Below are positions 53,104-62,392 of a stretch of DNA of 64,000 nucleotides, one piece after another (the stretch's first letter is position 1; each line of letters begins with the position of its first letter). Under the pieces are notes generated by a model that saw nothing but the letters and a program-made list of their open reading frames with translations, was not told the DNA's origin and did no database searches. The position numbers were made by a program, and so were the translations under genes. Source of the DNA: Xanthobacteraceae bacterium (lineage in GTDB: Bacteria > Pseudomonadota > Alphaproteobacteria > Rhizobiales > Xanthobacteraceae); the NCBI GenBank assembly GCA_022841625.1, contig JALHRD010000008.1:103607-167606 (forward strand), in the 5' to 3' direction.

Positions 53104-54327
53104 TCATCGACCAAAAATCCACCGCTCGATTCTGACCCGCCATGTGCGTGCCAAAGGTCCTAGTAGCCGCCTGACCAGATTTCCGGTGGCGCTATTTATG
53201 AACGGAACGAAAACATTGGCGAAGAGCCAATTCCTCCGCCGCCGAAGCGAGGATTCCAGGTCGCCCATCGACCGTTGCAGATCATCATGCGCTTCTTGAT
53301 TGAACGGTATCTCTCGATGGAGGCGCCGAATGACAGCCTCCGATGTACTTAGCGCCTCGTTCCACAACGCCACATCTTCGAATTTTGATTTCACGAGCAC
53401 TGGCGTTTCCGCAAACCGCCGTTGCGCCTCTGCCACAGAAGCCCCTAAACAAGAGATCAAGGCCTCCTTGCGACTTCTGCCACGTAACGCGGTATCGATG
53501 GTGGTTTCGTAGAGCGAAAACACCATGACCACATCCGAATCGGTTGCGTGCACGATGCGTTTTCGGGCGGCCAACATGGAGGTATAGTCCCCATCAAGGC
53601 TTCCGCGCGATATGCCCCGGAAAAAATTCGGATCAGTGCGATCGACGTGCAAAGCGAGAACAGTTTGATGGTAGGCTCGGACCAGAATGCCTTCGGAGTC
53701 CACCGGCCAAAGCAAATACGTCGGCCAGCTCGTAAATGACGGCGCGTTCCAGAAGCGCAGACGCGCTTCACGATGGAGATGATCGACGGCAATCCGAGCC
53801 AGTTCACGCGGCGGGATGTTTCGTACGACCTCTGAACTCGGCTGGCGCCGATCAAGCGCCTCCTTGCCTAAGGTTTGATCGACTGGAAGGCAAAATGACA
53901 ACACCGCGTCTACGCCCTCAGACAACATCGTGACGGCGTTGTCGAGGCTCCCGTCGGCCCAGATAAAGTCTGCATAGTTAAAGACGATGGCGTCGTAGTC
54001 GCCCGATTTTGCGAAGGCAAGGTTCTGCAGCAGGCTCAGGAACGAATACTTTCTGTCATCGGCGCCACCAGGCGCCCTCTTTGGGGTGAAACTGTGGGTC
54101 TCCATGAGGTCCCAATGGACCTCGCAATACCGCTCCACCTGCGCAAGTTGAGGCTGTCTGGCCATCCAGTCCCGGTCTACCGCATTGGTCACAATGTGAT
54201 AGGTAATGTTGTGCCGCTCGGCCAGCCGCGGGATGTTGTTCGGCGATAGCTGGCTTGCAATCGAGTAGTTGGCCAACAGATTAGCGTATTCGCGTCCCCA
54301 CGCAGCGACAGTGATTAGAATTCTCAT
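53104..54327 (-). CDS. Uncharacterised protein, paralogue of the N-terminal half of 55512
   Basis: 407 residues starting MRILITVAAWGREYANLLANYS. The whole length resembles the first 345 residues of the 940-residue protein at 55512: NNIPRLAERHNITYHIVTN, FNYADFIWADGSLDNAVTML and AVLSFCLPVDQTLG match closely. The pattern (N-terminal Rossmann strand, DFIWADG) is suggestive of a nucleotide-sugar-binding glycosyltransferase, but no known family was recognised. The C-terminal 60 residues are basic and rich in Arg. It probably acts in assembly of the same polysaccharide. Confidence 0.7.
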   Translation of the reverse strand: MRILITVAAWGREYANLLANYSIASQLSPNNIPRLAERHNITYHIVTNAVDRDWMARQPQLAQVERYCEVHWDLMETHSFTPKRAPGGADDRKYSFLSLLQNLAFAKSGDYDAIVFNYADFIWADGSLDNAVTMLSEGVDAVLSFCLPVDQTLGKEALDRRQPSSEVVRNIPPRELARIAVDHLHREARLRFWNAPSFTSWPTYLLWPVDSEGILVRAYHQTVLALHVDRTDPNFFRGISRGSLDGDYTSMLAARKRIVHATDSDVVMVFSLYETTIDTALRGRSRKEALISCLGASVAEAQRRFAETPVLVKSKFEDVALWNEALSTSEAVIRRLHREIPFNQEAHDDLQRSMGDLESSLRRRRNWLFANVFVPFINSATGNLVRRLLGPLARTWRVRIERWIFGR

Positions 54328-54389
54328 CCGAACTGTTCCGACTTAGCGCAGTATCTGTCGATAAGCGCTGACGTTTTCTGCCGACCGGT

Positions 54390-55487
54390 TCAAGCGATGT
54401 GCGGGCGACCAGTGATCTTTTTCCACCAATCGGACAACACCAACTTTGCCCCCCTGAAATACACTTGAACAGCTTCTGCGCGCGGCAACACGCGAAATCG
54501 CAGGCATTCCGCGGGCAGATAAAGCAGAATCGGCATGGGAAGATGGGGGCGAATGCGCGAGACGCCCCTTTCCTGTTCACTTCCGTGCACCGGCTGGTAA
54601 GCCACAACCAGCCCGCGTGCGATGATCAAGTGCCAAAAGCCGATATAGCGCCGTCTCGTTTCGGCCGAGACAAAGCCGCGCGGTTCGAGTTCCGACATCA
54701 ATCGTCTTGCATATTGGTACTGGGTATAAGCAAATGTGAGCGGGAACCGTTCGGTATATCCGTCGACGATCGACCGCCGCAATACCGGCTCGCTCTCAAA
54801 TTCAACATCGCCCGTCGTCGCAATCGTAAAGAGCATGTCATGGTCGATGCCCGACGCGTCTTCGAGACCCAATGCTCGTAAATCCATATTCCTGGGAATC
54901 CCCACTTTGCGGGCGGCGTCCACTCGCATGATTCCATAGCCGCTGCAATGTTGGAGCATCTCGTCCTGAACGTGACGAGCCACAAATTCGCGACCGGTCA
55001 TTCGATCGTATTTGAAGAGCAACGGCTTGTCGGTCTCGACCCGATCGATCTGACGCAACGGATAGACGACCAGGCTAATCGTCGGATCGGCGTCTAGCTT
55101 GGCAAGCGCCCGCACAATGGGGGCGCCGTCGATAAACTCATCCTTTGGATTCAAGAGCGATGTGTACTCGGCATCGCACACCTCGCGATAGTACCGTTCA
55201 AGCGACTTTGTGACGCCAATATTTGTCGGATTGCGGACGTAGATCACACGCTTGTCGTTGAAACTTCCGCACACGGCTTCGGTATCGAGCATTCCCAGGC
55301 CTGGAATATCCTCAGCCAAGGTGGAGGCGTCATCGAAGACCACGAAATTTGCGCCCGGAATGTCAAGTGCCAACCCGGTTTTGAGAATATCATGGAGATA
55401 TCTCGGCCTGTTGTATACCGCGAGCAGAAAATCAAGCTTGCGCCGCGCAGTTCCCGCAACCCGTACGCTTCCATTCTGTGTGAGCAT
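54390..55487 (-). CDS. GT2-type glycosyltransferase-like protein
   Basis: 365 residues. DFLLAVYNRPRYLHDILKTG, VVFDDAST (nucleotide-site-like), NPTNIGVTKSLERYYREV and YTSLLNPKDEFIDG follow the GT-A order, though the DxD is NPKDE. A later region has GIDHDMLFTI. The C-terminus (VYFRGAKLVLSDWWKKITGR) could sit against the membrane. It lies between the two paralogous genes 53104 and 55512, with gaps of 62 and 24 bases, so the three are probably one transcript. Confidence 0.75.
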   Translation of the reverse strand: MLTQNGSVRVAGTARRKLDFLLAVYNRPRYLHDILKTGLALDIPGANFVVFDDASTLAEDIPGLGMLDTEAVCGSFNDKRVIYVRNPTNIGVTKSLERYYREVCDAEYTSLLNPKDEFIDGAPIVRALAKLDADPTISLVVYPLRQIDRVETDKPLLFKYDRMTGREFVARHVQDEMLQHCSGYGIMRVDAARKVGIPRNMDLRALGLEDASGIDHDMLFTIATTGDVEFESEPVLRRSIVDGYTERFPLTFAYTQYQYARRLMSELEPRGFVSAETRRRYIGFWHLIIARGLVVAYQPVHGSEQERGVSRIRPHLPMPILLYLPAECLRFRVLPRAEAVQVYFRGAKLVLSDWWKKITGRPHIA

Positions 55488-55511
55488 TTGAAGTCAGTTC
55501 AATCAGGCCTG

Positions 55512-58334
55512 TCAATCGGTCGGCAGCAGCTGAGCCGCGTACTTCACCGCGAAGTATCGACCCAATCGTCCGGAAATTCCACGATCATATTGACGATTAA
55601 GCTCTTCGAAGACGCCGCAGACCCGATCTGCAAGGGCGCTATCCTTCACCTGATAGGTCGATGGCGAAAGAGCCTCGCGCACGGTTTCGACAATATCGTC
55701 CGGGTCGTTTGGTATAAGCGATATCCCGGCACCCTCAAGCAGGAACTGGTGGTCGTGATGGATCATGTCGGACCCGAGTATCTCCCGCAATGTCAGCACG
55801 CGGCCTTTGTCACGAGAGAAATAGAGCTGCGGGATGAATATCTCCTCGAGGCACCAGGGAAAGCCGGCGTAGATTGGATAGTTTAACTCGCAGACCGGCC
55901 TACCGAACGCGTGCGCGACCGTGTGCAAGCCCGATGGCGACGACACAAACAGTTCGCACCGTGCGCACAGGGCAACATCCATCGCAGCGGACTTGTCGGC
56001 GGAATGAGCGTAGTCGATGACCCGTCCAGAGTCACCGCACTCGGCGATATCGAGCGGCGGCATCGATGCATCGCCCATGCGGATCACCCATAGGCCTCGG
56101 TCGCTCAACTCGCGAACCAATGGATAATAGCTTTCGATCGGTGTGTTGCGGAACTCCTGTGCCTTGTCGTGCGCGTCGCGATAGAACCCAAATGCTCGAA
56201 CGTGAAGGCAGACAAATCGATCGCCGGGCGCCATACCCCACCGAGCGCATGTTCGCGTCAGCTCATCCTCGTGGTCCCCGCGCAACTGAAGCAGCGGCGG
56301 TCGGCCGGAGCGTTGCCACTCCCGTGTCACCGCGGCAATGCCTTCGTGCACAAAAACCGTGCCAGTCCCTTTCGGCATGACCCAGTTCCAATTAACGCCG
56401 TAGATAGTCTCCTTCGGCTTAAGTCTTGCTATCTCCCCGCGATGCGAGACTATGGTGATGTGCTCCTTCCAGTAGTCGAGGAATGCTGCGTTGACGACGT
56501 TCTGCGGTGGCGCCAGCAAGTAATAAGATCGCGGATCGCCGGTTAGAATTTTGTATTTCACAAACGCATCGATGTGTCCCATCAAGCCGATGCTTTCCGC
56601 GCAGTTGCGGGGCAAGAAGACGTGCGAATCGACCGGCAAGCCGGCGATCCATGCGCCGACGTTTCGTAATTGCTCGGCCTCCGCAAATGCTTGTATCGCT
56701 TCGTCGAAACGCGATTGAAACCAGAGGTTCCGACCCAAAGCCCGGGCCGGTTCTATCCAGACCGGCACCGTGTCGACTACCAGGCGCAGCATTTCCTCGG
56801 CATTGCGAAGCGCAGACATGTTGTATTCGCGGTTGCTTGTCGCTTGCTCCGTCACAAGCGCCTGACCGAATTTTTCACAAACGGCTGGATCGACCCAAAC
56901 GCCTGGCGCAACGGCAATGTTCGTATTCATACCGAACATTTCGCCGAGCGGCTGGCGTGAGCGCATCTTCAACCTTCGCCTGATCGCTCCAGGAAAGCGC
57001 GACGGACTGAGCATAAGCGCGACGATGCGCGCTATTGTCCGCCCTCCCGGGAGCCACCGCTCAATCCGTCGGCGAACTGCGGCCCGTAATCGTGGCGGTT
57101 GCCGGAGAACGGAAAAAGCGTGCCGGGCGATGCCGGCGGTTCGAACGGCGGCGGCGCGCGACGCCGTAGCGCATGCCACAAGCCGGTCGCGGGTGGGTTG
57201 GATAATCGGGAAAACGTACCGCTCGAAAGCATTCAGCCTCGCGATTTTCGGAACCACGCCATGCGTGGCAAGGCGTTCGTCGTAGATCGCCTGGTCGAAC
57301 GCAGTCGCATCCTGCATTCTGCGCAACACATCCCAGGATTTCTCAGCAACCTTGCGCCACTGCTCCTCCCCGCCATCACGCAATCTCATAAAGAACGGGC
57401 GCTCGGCGAAATGGCGCTGCTGCGGCGTAACATCTCCTGCCAAAACGCTTTGGAACGACATCTCACGCGTCACCCCTTCGGGTACGCGAGAATCGACGAT
57501 GGTGTCATAGAGTGAATAGACCAGTATGTGGTCGGAGTCAGTGGCAAAGCCCAGTTGCTTGCTAGTCGCCAGTTGGCCGGCGAACGACGAGTCCAGCCCA
57601 CCGCGCAGGATTCCCCGAACATAATTCGGGTCGTTCGGGCGCGTGCGCATCGCCAGGATTGACTGGTGGTAGGACCGGATGACGAGGCCATGCTCGCCCA
57701 CCCGCCAGATCAGATAAGACGGCAGATTGGTGAACCGCGGGGTCTCGTCCCAGAATCGGATTTTGGCTTCACGATGGATGCAATCGAAAGCAATTCTGGC
57801 TCCATCCCGCGGCGCCAACTCAAGGACTTCAGGATTTGCAATTCGCCGATGCCATTCCAAGGCCAAGACCGCCAAATCACGGTCGACCGGCAAGCAGAAG
57901 CCGAAGACTGCATCCAACGGCGCGCGGCCTTCGGCGAGCATTTGAATGACATTGCTCAGACTGCCGTCGGCCCAGATGAAATCGGCATAATTGAAGACAA
58001 CAACATCATGATCGACCGAGCGTTTGATCGAAAGATTTTGCAGCGCGCTCAGGAACGGGTACTTTTCGCCGCCCGGTCCGGTCGGAGGCGCGGAGATTCC
58101 GTAGTCCTCCAAGAGTTCCCATTCGATCTGGCAATAGCGCTGAAGCTCCGCGATTGCGGGCTCGCGCAACAACCGATCATAATCGGCACGCAAAGTGACA
58201 ATGTGCCAAGTAATCGTCGCCCGCTTCGCCAGCGCGGGAATGTTATTATGTGACAGTAACGTCGCGAGAGAAAAACGGGCAAATATCGAACAATAGGTTT
58301 CGCCCCAGATCGCATTGGAGATGAGAATCTTCAT
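55512..58334 (-). CDS. Two-domain protein: DFIWADG-type domain fused to TIGR04372-like glycosyltransferase
   Basis: 940 residues. Residues 1-345 repeat the 53104 protein (MKILISNAIWGETYCSIFAR; FNYADFIWADGSLSNVIQML; FGFCLPVDRDLA). An Arg-rich segment follows, then, from about 467, a TPR-like helical part and a GT-B-like domain: CLHVRAFGFYRDAHDKAQEF, RNTPIESYYPLVREL and SPSGLHTVAHAFGRPVCELN. That second half is like the TIGR04372 putative glycosyltransferases of capsule clusters. The protein probably makes or passes on a glycan; the N-terminal part is unassigned. It is the first gene of the minus-strand trio. Confidence 0.78.
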   Translation of the reverse strand: MKILISNAIWGETYCSIFARFSLATLLSHNNIPALAKRATITWHIVTLRADYDRLLREPAIAELQRYCQIEWELLEDYGISAPPTGPGGEKYPFLSALQNLSIKRSVDHDVVVFNYADFIWADGSLSNVIQMLAEGRAPLDAVFGFCLPVDRDLAVLALEWHRRIANPEVLELAPRDGARIAFDCIHREAKIRFWDETPRFTNLPSYLIWRVGEHGLVIRSYHQSILAMRTRPNDPNYVRGILRGGLDSSFAGQLATSKQLGFATDSDHILVYSLYDTIVDSRVPEGVTREMSFQSVLAGDVTPQQRHFAERPFFMRLRDGGEEQWRKVAEKSWDVLRRMQDATAFDQAIYDERLATHGVVPKIARLNAFERYVFPIIQPTRDRLVACATASRAAAVRTAGIARHAFSVLRQPPRLRAAVRRRIERWLPGGRTIARIVALMLSPSRFPGAIRRRLKMRSRQPLGEMFGMNTNIAVAPGVWVDPAVCEKFGQALVTEQATSNREYNMSALRNAEEMLRLVVDTVPVWIEPARALGRNLWFQSRFDEAIQAFAEAEQLRNVGAWIAGLPVDSHVFLPRNCAESIGLMGHIDAFVKYKILTGDPRSYYLLAPPQNVVNAAFLDYWKEHITIVSHRGEIARLKPKETIYGVNWNWVMPKGTGTVFVHEGIAAVTREWQRSGRPPLLQLRGDHEDELTRTCARWGMAPGDRFVCLHVRAFGFYRDAHDKAQEFRNTPIESYYPLVRELSDRGLWVIRMGDASMPPLDIAECGDSGRVIDYAHSADKSAAMDVALCARCELFVSSPSGLHTVAHAFGRPVCELNYPIYAGFPWCLEEIFIPQLYFSRDKGRVLTLREILGSDMIHHDHQFLLEGAGISLIPNDPDDIVETVREALSPSTYQVKDSALADRVCGVFEELNRQYDRGISGRLGRYFAVKYAAQLLPTD

Positions 58335-58605
58335 AAGACAGAAAAAAGCGTCATATCCATACGCACCATCGCCTCCAGGGACAACTTGACGCGATGATGA
58401 CCGGCATTGCTCATCGTCATAGGCTCAGCGTACAATACGCTGCTCCGTCATTGCCGGGAAAGCGCTGTTCCGTCAAGGTGACGACGGGAAGTGGGCCGGT
58501 TATCAAACAAAGTCGGCTATCCATGGATGCGTCGTAAAGATCGACATTGGGTGATCGGGCGTGCACAGAGCAGCGGCTGGACTTAGGAATTGTGAGAAGA
58601 CGTGC

Positions 58606-59823
58606 ATGACTGAAACAGGAAACGCCGAACCTATCGACTACGATAACCTGGTCGACATGTTTCATCGTGCACTGATCCATACGCTCCGGAAGCATAGTGT
58701 CTCCGACAGCTTTCTGGACTTCTGGGTGCCCGACGCTGATCCCGTGCTTGGCATCGCCGGAATGGTTGATTCCGCACGCATCGCAGGGCTGACCGAAATC
58801 GCCATTCGCTTCCGCAGCACAACAATCGCACCGGAACGGCTGCCGGAGCTGGAGCGCAGCCTATCCGGGTGCTGCACGCCCACGCTGACGACCGAGGGGG
58901 ACAATGTTCTCCTCAAAGCATCGAATATGAAACAGATTCCGGCGGCCGATGCCGTCCAGGGCCGCCCCGGTCGGAAGCCAGCCTACTGGCAAGCGGGGGC
59001 AGCTCCCAAAAGTTCCGATCCGGATGAGCCAAGCCTCAATCGTTGGGATAGCGCCGAGCTGCCCGAATTCAGTGATGTCCATCCCCACTTTCGTCCGGGA
59101 CTGCAAGTGGCGCTTGGCTCGCTGTCTCTCGAAGGGGCCGCGGCGACTCCAAACGGCGGCCTCATCCGGGTGACAGGGCGCGAGGGCTCAGCAATGCTCG
59201 CGCTCGATGTCGACCCCAAGAGCCATATTGTGTGCGCCGCACACCACGCCGGCGCCACTAAACCGTCGGAGCGAGCAATTCTGGACCTTTTCTGCAAAGC
59301 GGCCGAGCATTTGCCAATCCAGGAAGTGGCCGACCATATCGGTCTTAAAATTCTGGACCTGCTGTTGGATCCGAACAAGCCAGTACCCATCAAGGGCGTG
59401 TTGCTGCCGGTCAATGCGGGAACGCCCTTTATGTTGCCATCCCGTTTGGCCAGGAGAGCCTATGATTCCTATCGGGAACAGACCGGAGTCGCACAAAACA
59501 CCAATTTTTATTGCCCTCCGCCGTCACCGGAATGGCAGGCCCTGTCGCCGGATCAACGTCGCGAAAAGGTGGACTATGTACTGCGCACCTTCTTACAGTC
59601 GGCAGGGCTGTATCCCGACGATATGAGCCTTCTGCGGATCGACAACAACAAAACTGGCTTCCCGGTGCGGGTGACCGTGGGCTTTTCCGATCGCGTGCCG
59701 ACCACCGACAAGCCAAGCCTCATGCGCAGGCTGGAGCAGCGTCTGCGCCGAGACGCTGAGCCGGAGGTCGACTTGATCGCGGACCGGGCGAAGGATACAA
59801 GCCCCCTGCGGCGGCTGTCTTAG
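58606..59823 (+). CDS. Orphan protein next to a radical SAM gene
   Basis: 405 residues from ATG 58606; the GAGAAG upstream supports it. No family was recognised. Features: acidic N-terminus (MTETGNAEPIDYDNLVDMFH), a duplicated-looking beta-rich core (IAGLTEIAIRFRSTTIAPER; VPIKGVLLPVNAGTPFML), an AHHAGATKPSERAILDLFCK segment, and a basic C-terminus ending RDAEPEVDLIADRA. Three Cys are scattered, without a cluster pattern. It is encoded 160 bases before a radical SAM/SPASM gene on the same strand, so it may be its substrate carrier or partner. Confidence 0.6.
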   Translation: MTETGNAEPIDYDNLVDMFHRALIHTLRKHSVSDSFLDFWVPDADPVLGIAGMVDSARIAGLTEIAIRFRSTTIAPERLPELERSLSGCCTPTLTTEGDNVLLKASNMKQIPAADAVQGRPGRKPAYWQAGAAPKSSDPDEPSLNRWDSAELPEFSDVHPHFRPGLQVALGSLSLEGAAATPNGGLIRVTGREGSAMLALDVDPKSHIVCAAHHAGATKPSERAILDLFCKAAEHLPIQEVADHIGLKILDLLLDPNKPVPIKGVLLPVNAGTPFMLPSRLARRAYDSYREQTGVAQNTNFYCPPPSPEWQALSPDQRREKVDYVLRTFLQSAGLYPDDMSLLRIDNNKTGFPVRVTVGFSDRVPTTDKPSLMRRLEQRLRRDAEPEVDLIADRAKDTSPLRRLS

Positions 59824-59983
59824 GAATCCGGCCGCTTGATGGCCTTTACACAGATATGATTCTCGCCTGGCGGGGCTCGGCTGCGCGGCTTCTGCCAGAC
59901 CGGTGGTGATAGACTACCAACTAGAGTTGGTCGACCGCGATGGCGGTGCCGTCTGCGGAAAAAGCGCCATATAGGGGAAAAAA

Positions 59984-61114
59984 ATGAATGCACCAGTGAT
60001 CTTGGATGGCAAGGAGCTCATCCTCGATGGCACCAAGATCGCCTGGCATGCTGATCGCCTCGCCCAGTGGGAGCGTGGTGAGCGATTCGCCCCGGTCACC
60101 GTGGACATCGCACTGACCCGCGCCTGCAACTACGGGTGCCACTTCTGCTATGCGATGCTTCAGGAAAACGCCAATCACGTCATCACTAAGGAGATCATCC
60201 ACAACTTTTTAGACGACTGCGCCGAGATCGGCGTGCGGGGCGTGAGTCTCGTGGGCGACGGCGAAAGTTCCATTTCTCCGGTCTTCGTCGATACGATCGT
60301 GCACGGCAGCCAAAACGGCATCTCGATGGCCTGCGCCTCCAACGGTTTGACCATCACCAAGCGCCGCGCCGAGCAGATTCTTCCGCATCTGACCTATCTG
60401 CGCATTAATTTTTCAGCCGGGGAAGGCAAACGCTATTCCGAGATCATGGGCGCCAAGGAAGCCTGGTTCGATCGCGTCTGCCAGAATATCCGCGACATGA
60501 TGGAGATCAAACGCCGCGACGGACTCGATGTGACGATCGGCATGCAGATGGTGGTCATGCCGGAATACGAGGATCAACTCGTTCCGCTCGCCAAGCTCGG
60601 CGCCGAGCTGCGCCCCGATTATCTTGTACTCAAGCATTGCAGCGACGACGAAGAAGGCTCGCTTGGCGTCGACTATCAGAAATATGAAGGCTTCTACGAC
60701 AAGCTGCGCGAGGCCGAGAGCTATTCCGACGACCAGTACAAGGTCGTCGTCAAGTGGTCGAAGATTGAAGCCAAAGGCACCCGTTCTTATCAACGCTGCT
60801 ATGGCGTTCCTTTTCTGGTTCAAATGTCGGGTACAGGCCTGCTGGCTCCCTGCTCGATGATGTTCAACGAGCGCTACAAAAAGTTTCACCTCGGCAATAT
60901 CTGCGAGCGCCGCTTCAAGGACATCGTTTTCAGTGACGAGTACTGGGAGGTCATAAACCATCTCGCCTCGCCCAAGTTCAACGCCCAGGCAAGCTGCCCA
61001 ACGCTCTGTCTTCAGCACAAGTTCAACGAGGCCCTCGACAACCACGTCAAGGGTATCGTGCCGATCGAAGCGACCAAGGGCGCGGCACCGCCGATGCATA
61101 TCAATTTCGTCTAA
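59984..61114 (+). CDS. Radical SAM/SPASM-domain protein
   Basis: 376 residues. The radical SAM cluster motif is CNYGCHFC (Cys48, Cys52 and Cys55). SLVGDGESSISPVFV is the SAM-binding GGE-type loop, and the barrel runs to about 260. The C-terminal SPASM-like Cys pattern (CYGVPFLVQMSGTGLLAPC, then GNICERRFKDIVF, then CPTLCLQH) should hold one or two more Fe-S clusters. Such enzymes modify peptides (RiPP type) or sugars (diol dehydratase or epimerase type). No small peptide precursor was seen near, and the SDR next door favours a sugar substrate. Confidence 0.9.
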   Translation: MNAPVILDGKELILDGTKIAWHADRLAQWERGERFAPVTVDIALTRACNYGCHFCYAMLQENANHVITKEIIHNFLDDCAEIGVRGVSLVGDGESSISPVFVDTIVHGSQNGISMACASNGLTITKRRAEQILPHLTYLRINFSAGEGKRYSEIMGAKEAWFDRVCQNIRDMMEIKRRDGLDVTIGMQMVVMPEYEDQLVPLAKLGAELRPDYLVLKHCSDDEEGSLGVDYQKYEGFYDKLREAESYSDDQYKVVVKWSKIEAKGTRSYQRCYGVPFLVQMSGTGLLAPCSMMFNERYKKFHLGNICERRFKDIVFSDEYWEVINHLASPKFNAQASCPTLCLQHKFNEALDNHVKGIVPIEATKGAAPPMHINFV

Positions 61115-61278
61115 TCCTCGAAGAGGTTGACCGACCAACCGACCGAGGTCCTAGTCTTGGTTTCTTGTCGCAGGCGAGCCATAGTCCCGTTCGCCCGCCG
61201 ATATTCCAGACGCGGTCAATCAGCCATTCGAAGCGAGGCTCGGAACGCGTTGCCGGGCCAGTCGCATGGAAGCCGCGA

Positions 61279-62211
61279 ATGAGTACAACGAAGTCAATCG
61301 TCATCACGGGAGCAAGCTCCGGCATCGGCGCCGCACTCGCCCATGCCTTTGCCGGCGACGGCCACCGGCTGTTCGTCTGCGCCCGGCGCACCGATCGGCT
61401 CGCCAAAGTTACCGAAGTGCATCCGGCAACGTTCGCTGCCGGATGCGACGTCACGTCGGAGACCGAGGTCGAGCGGTTCTTCGCCCAAGTCCGCGAGCGT
61501 ACGCCGTCGGTCGACGTTCTCATTCATTGCGCCGCAGTGATGGGCCCGATTGGCCTCGTTACCGACGTCGCCAGCGAGGAATGGCTCGAGGCTCTGAAGA
61601 CCGACCTTTTCGGCGCTTTTCTCGTCACCAAGCACGTGGTTCCGTTGATGCGGACTGAAAATCGCCCGCGCATTCTCCTGCTGTCGGGCGGCGGTGCATT
61701 CGATCCGATGCCGAATTTGAGCGCATACGGCGTGGCCAAGGCAGGTATCGTGCGGCTTGCGGAAACGCTTGCGGTCGAACTGGCGCCGCGCAACATCGCT
61801 GTCAACGTTTTCGCGCCCGGCTTCGTCAAGACCGACATTTTCAGCACAGTGATTGACGCCGGCCGCGAGCGTGGCGGACTGCTGTATGATACGGTGATAG
61901 AACTGATCAACCAATGGCAGGACAGCGACATCGAGCTGCCCATCAACTGCGCGCGCTTCCTAATTTCAGACGCGGCGGCGGCGTTGACGGGCAAGACCAT
62001 CAGTGCGCGCTATGATCCATGGGATGCGCCGGAGTTTGTGGAATGCCTGCAAGAGATCGTCGATTCCAAGCTCTATGCAACCCAGCGCACCAACACGGAG
62101 CACCTCAAGGGTCAGGCATTCGCGGATCGTCTTGCCGATGCGGCCCGGAAACGAAAACCCGGCCATGCGGTCACCCACCCGCTGGCCGCGCGGCAGAATA
62201 AAGCGGAGTGA
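61279..62211 (+). CDS. Short-chain dehydrogenase/reductase
   Basis: 310 residues from ATG 61279 (MSTTKSIVITGASSGIGAAL). Classical SDR: TGASSGIG at 11-18, HCAAVMGP, SGGGAF (Ser), SAYGVAKAG with YxxxK, and VNVFAPGFVKTDIFST. The family is normally about 250 residues; this one has a 60-residue basic C-terminal extension (LADAARKRKPGHAVTH). It could reduce the keto product of the radical SAM enzyme 164 bases upstream, as in sugar dehydratase/reductase pairs. That link is inference. Confidence 0.87.
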   Translation: MSTTKSIVITGASSGIGAALAHAFAGDGHRLFVCARRTDRLAKVTEVHPATFAAGCDVTSETEVERFFAQVRERTPSVDVLIHCAAVMGPIGLVTDVASEEWLEALKTDLFGAFLVTKHVVPLMRTENRPRILLLSGGGAFDPMPNLSAYGVAKAGIVRLAETLAVELAPRNIAVNVFAPGFVKTDIFSTVIDAGRERGGLLYDTVIELINQWQDSDIELPINCARFLISDAAAALTGKTISARYDPWDAPEFVECLQEIVDSKLYATQRTNTEHLKGQAFADRLADAARKRKPGHAVTHPLAARQNKAE

Positions 62212-62392
62212 CGTTATGATCCGGCCAATCCGGGCGACGACATGCAGCAGCACCCACCCTGCCACGGAGTGGACCTTCATCACGCTGCTCTATATCGACA
62301 CCCGAGGACAGGGGGATCGACGTGCGCTCTCGCATTGACCTCCGCTTCTACATGCAACGCATGAACGCCAACTCTGCAAAGCAGTTGTCGAG

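Noticed and set aside
62217..62338. 40-residue frame after the SDR gene as a RiPP precursor
   Set aside because: No leader/core pattern or strong ribosome site; composition is generic.
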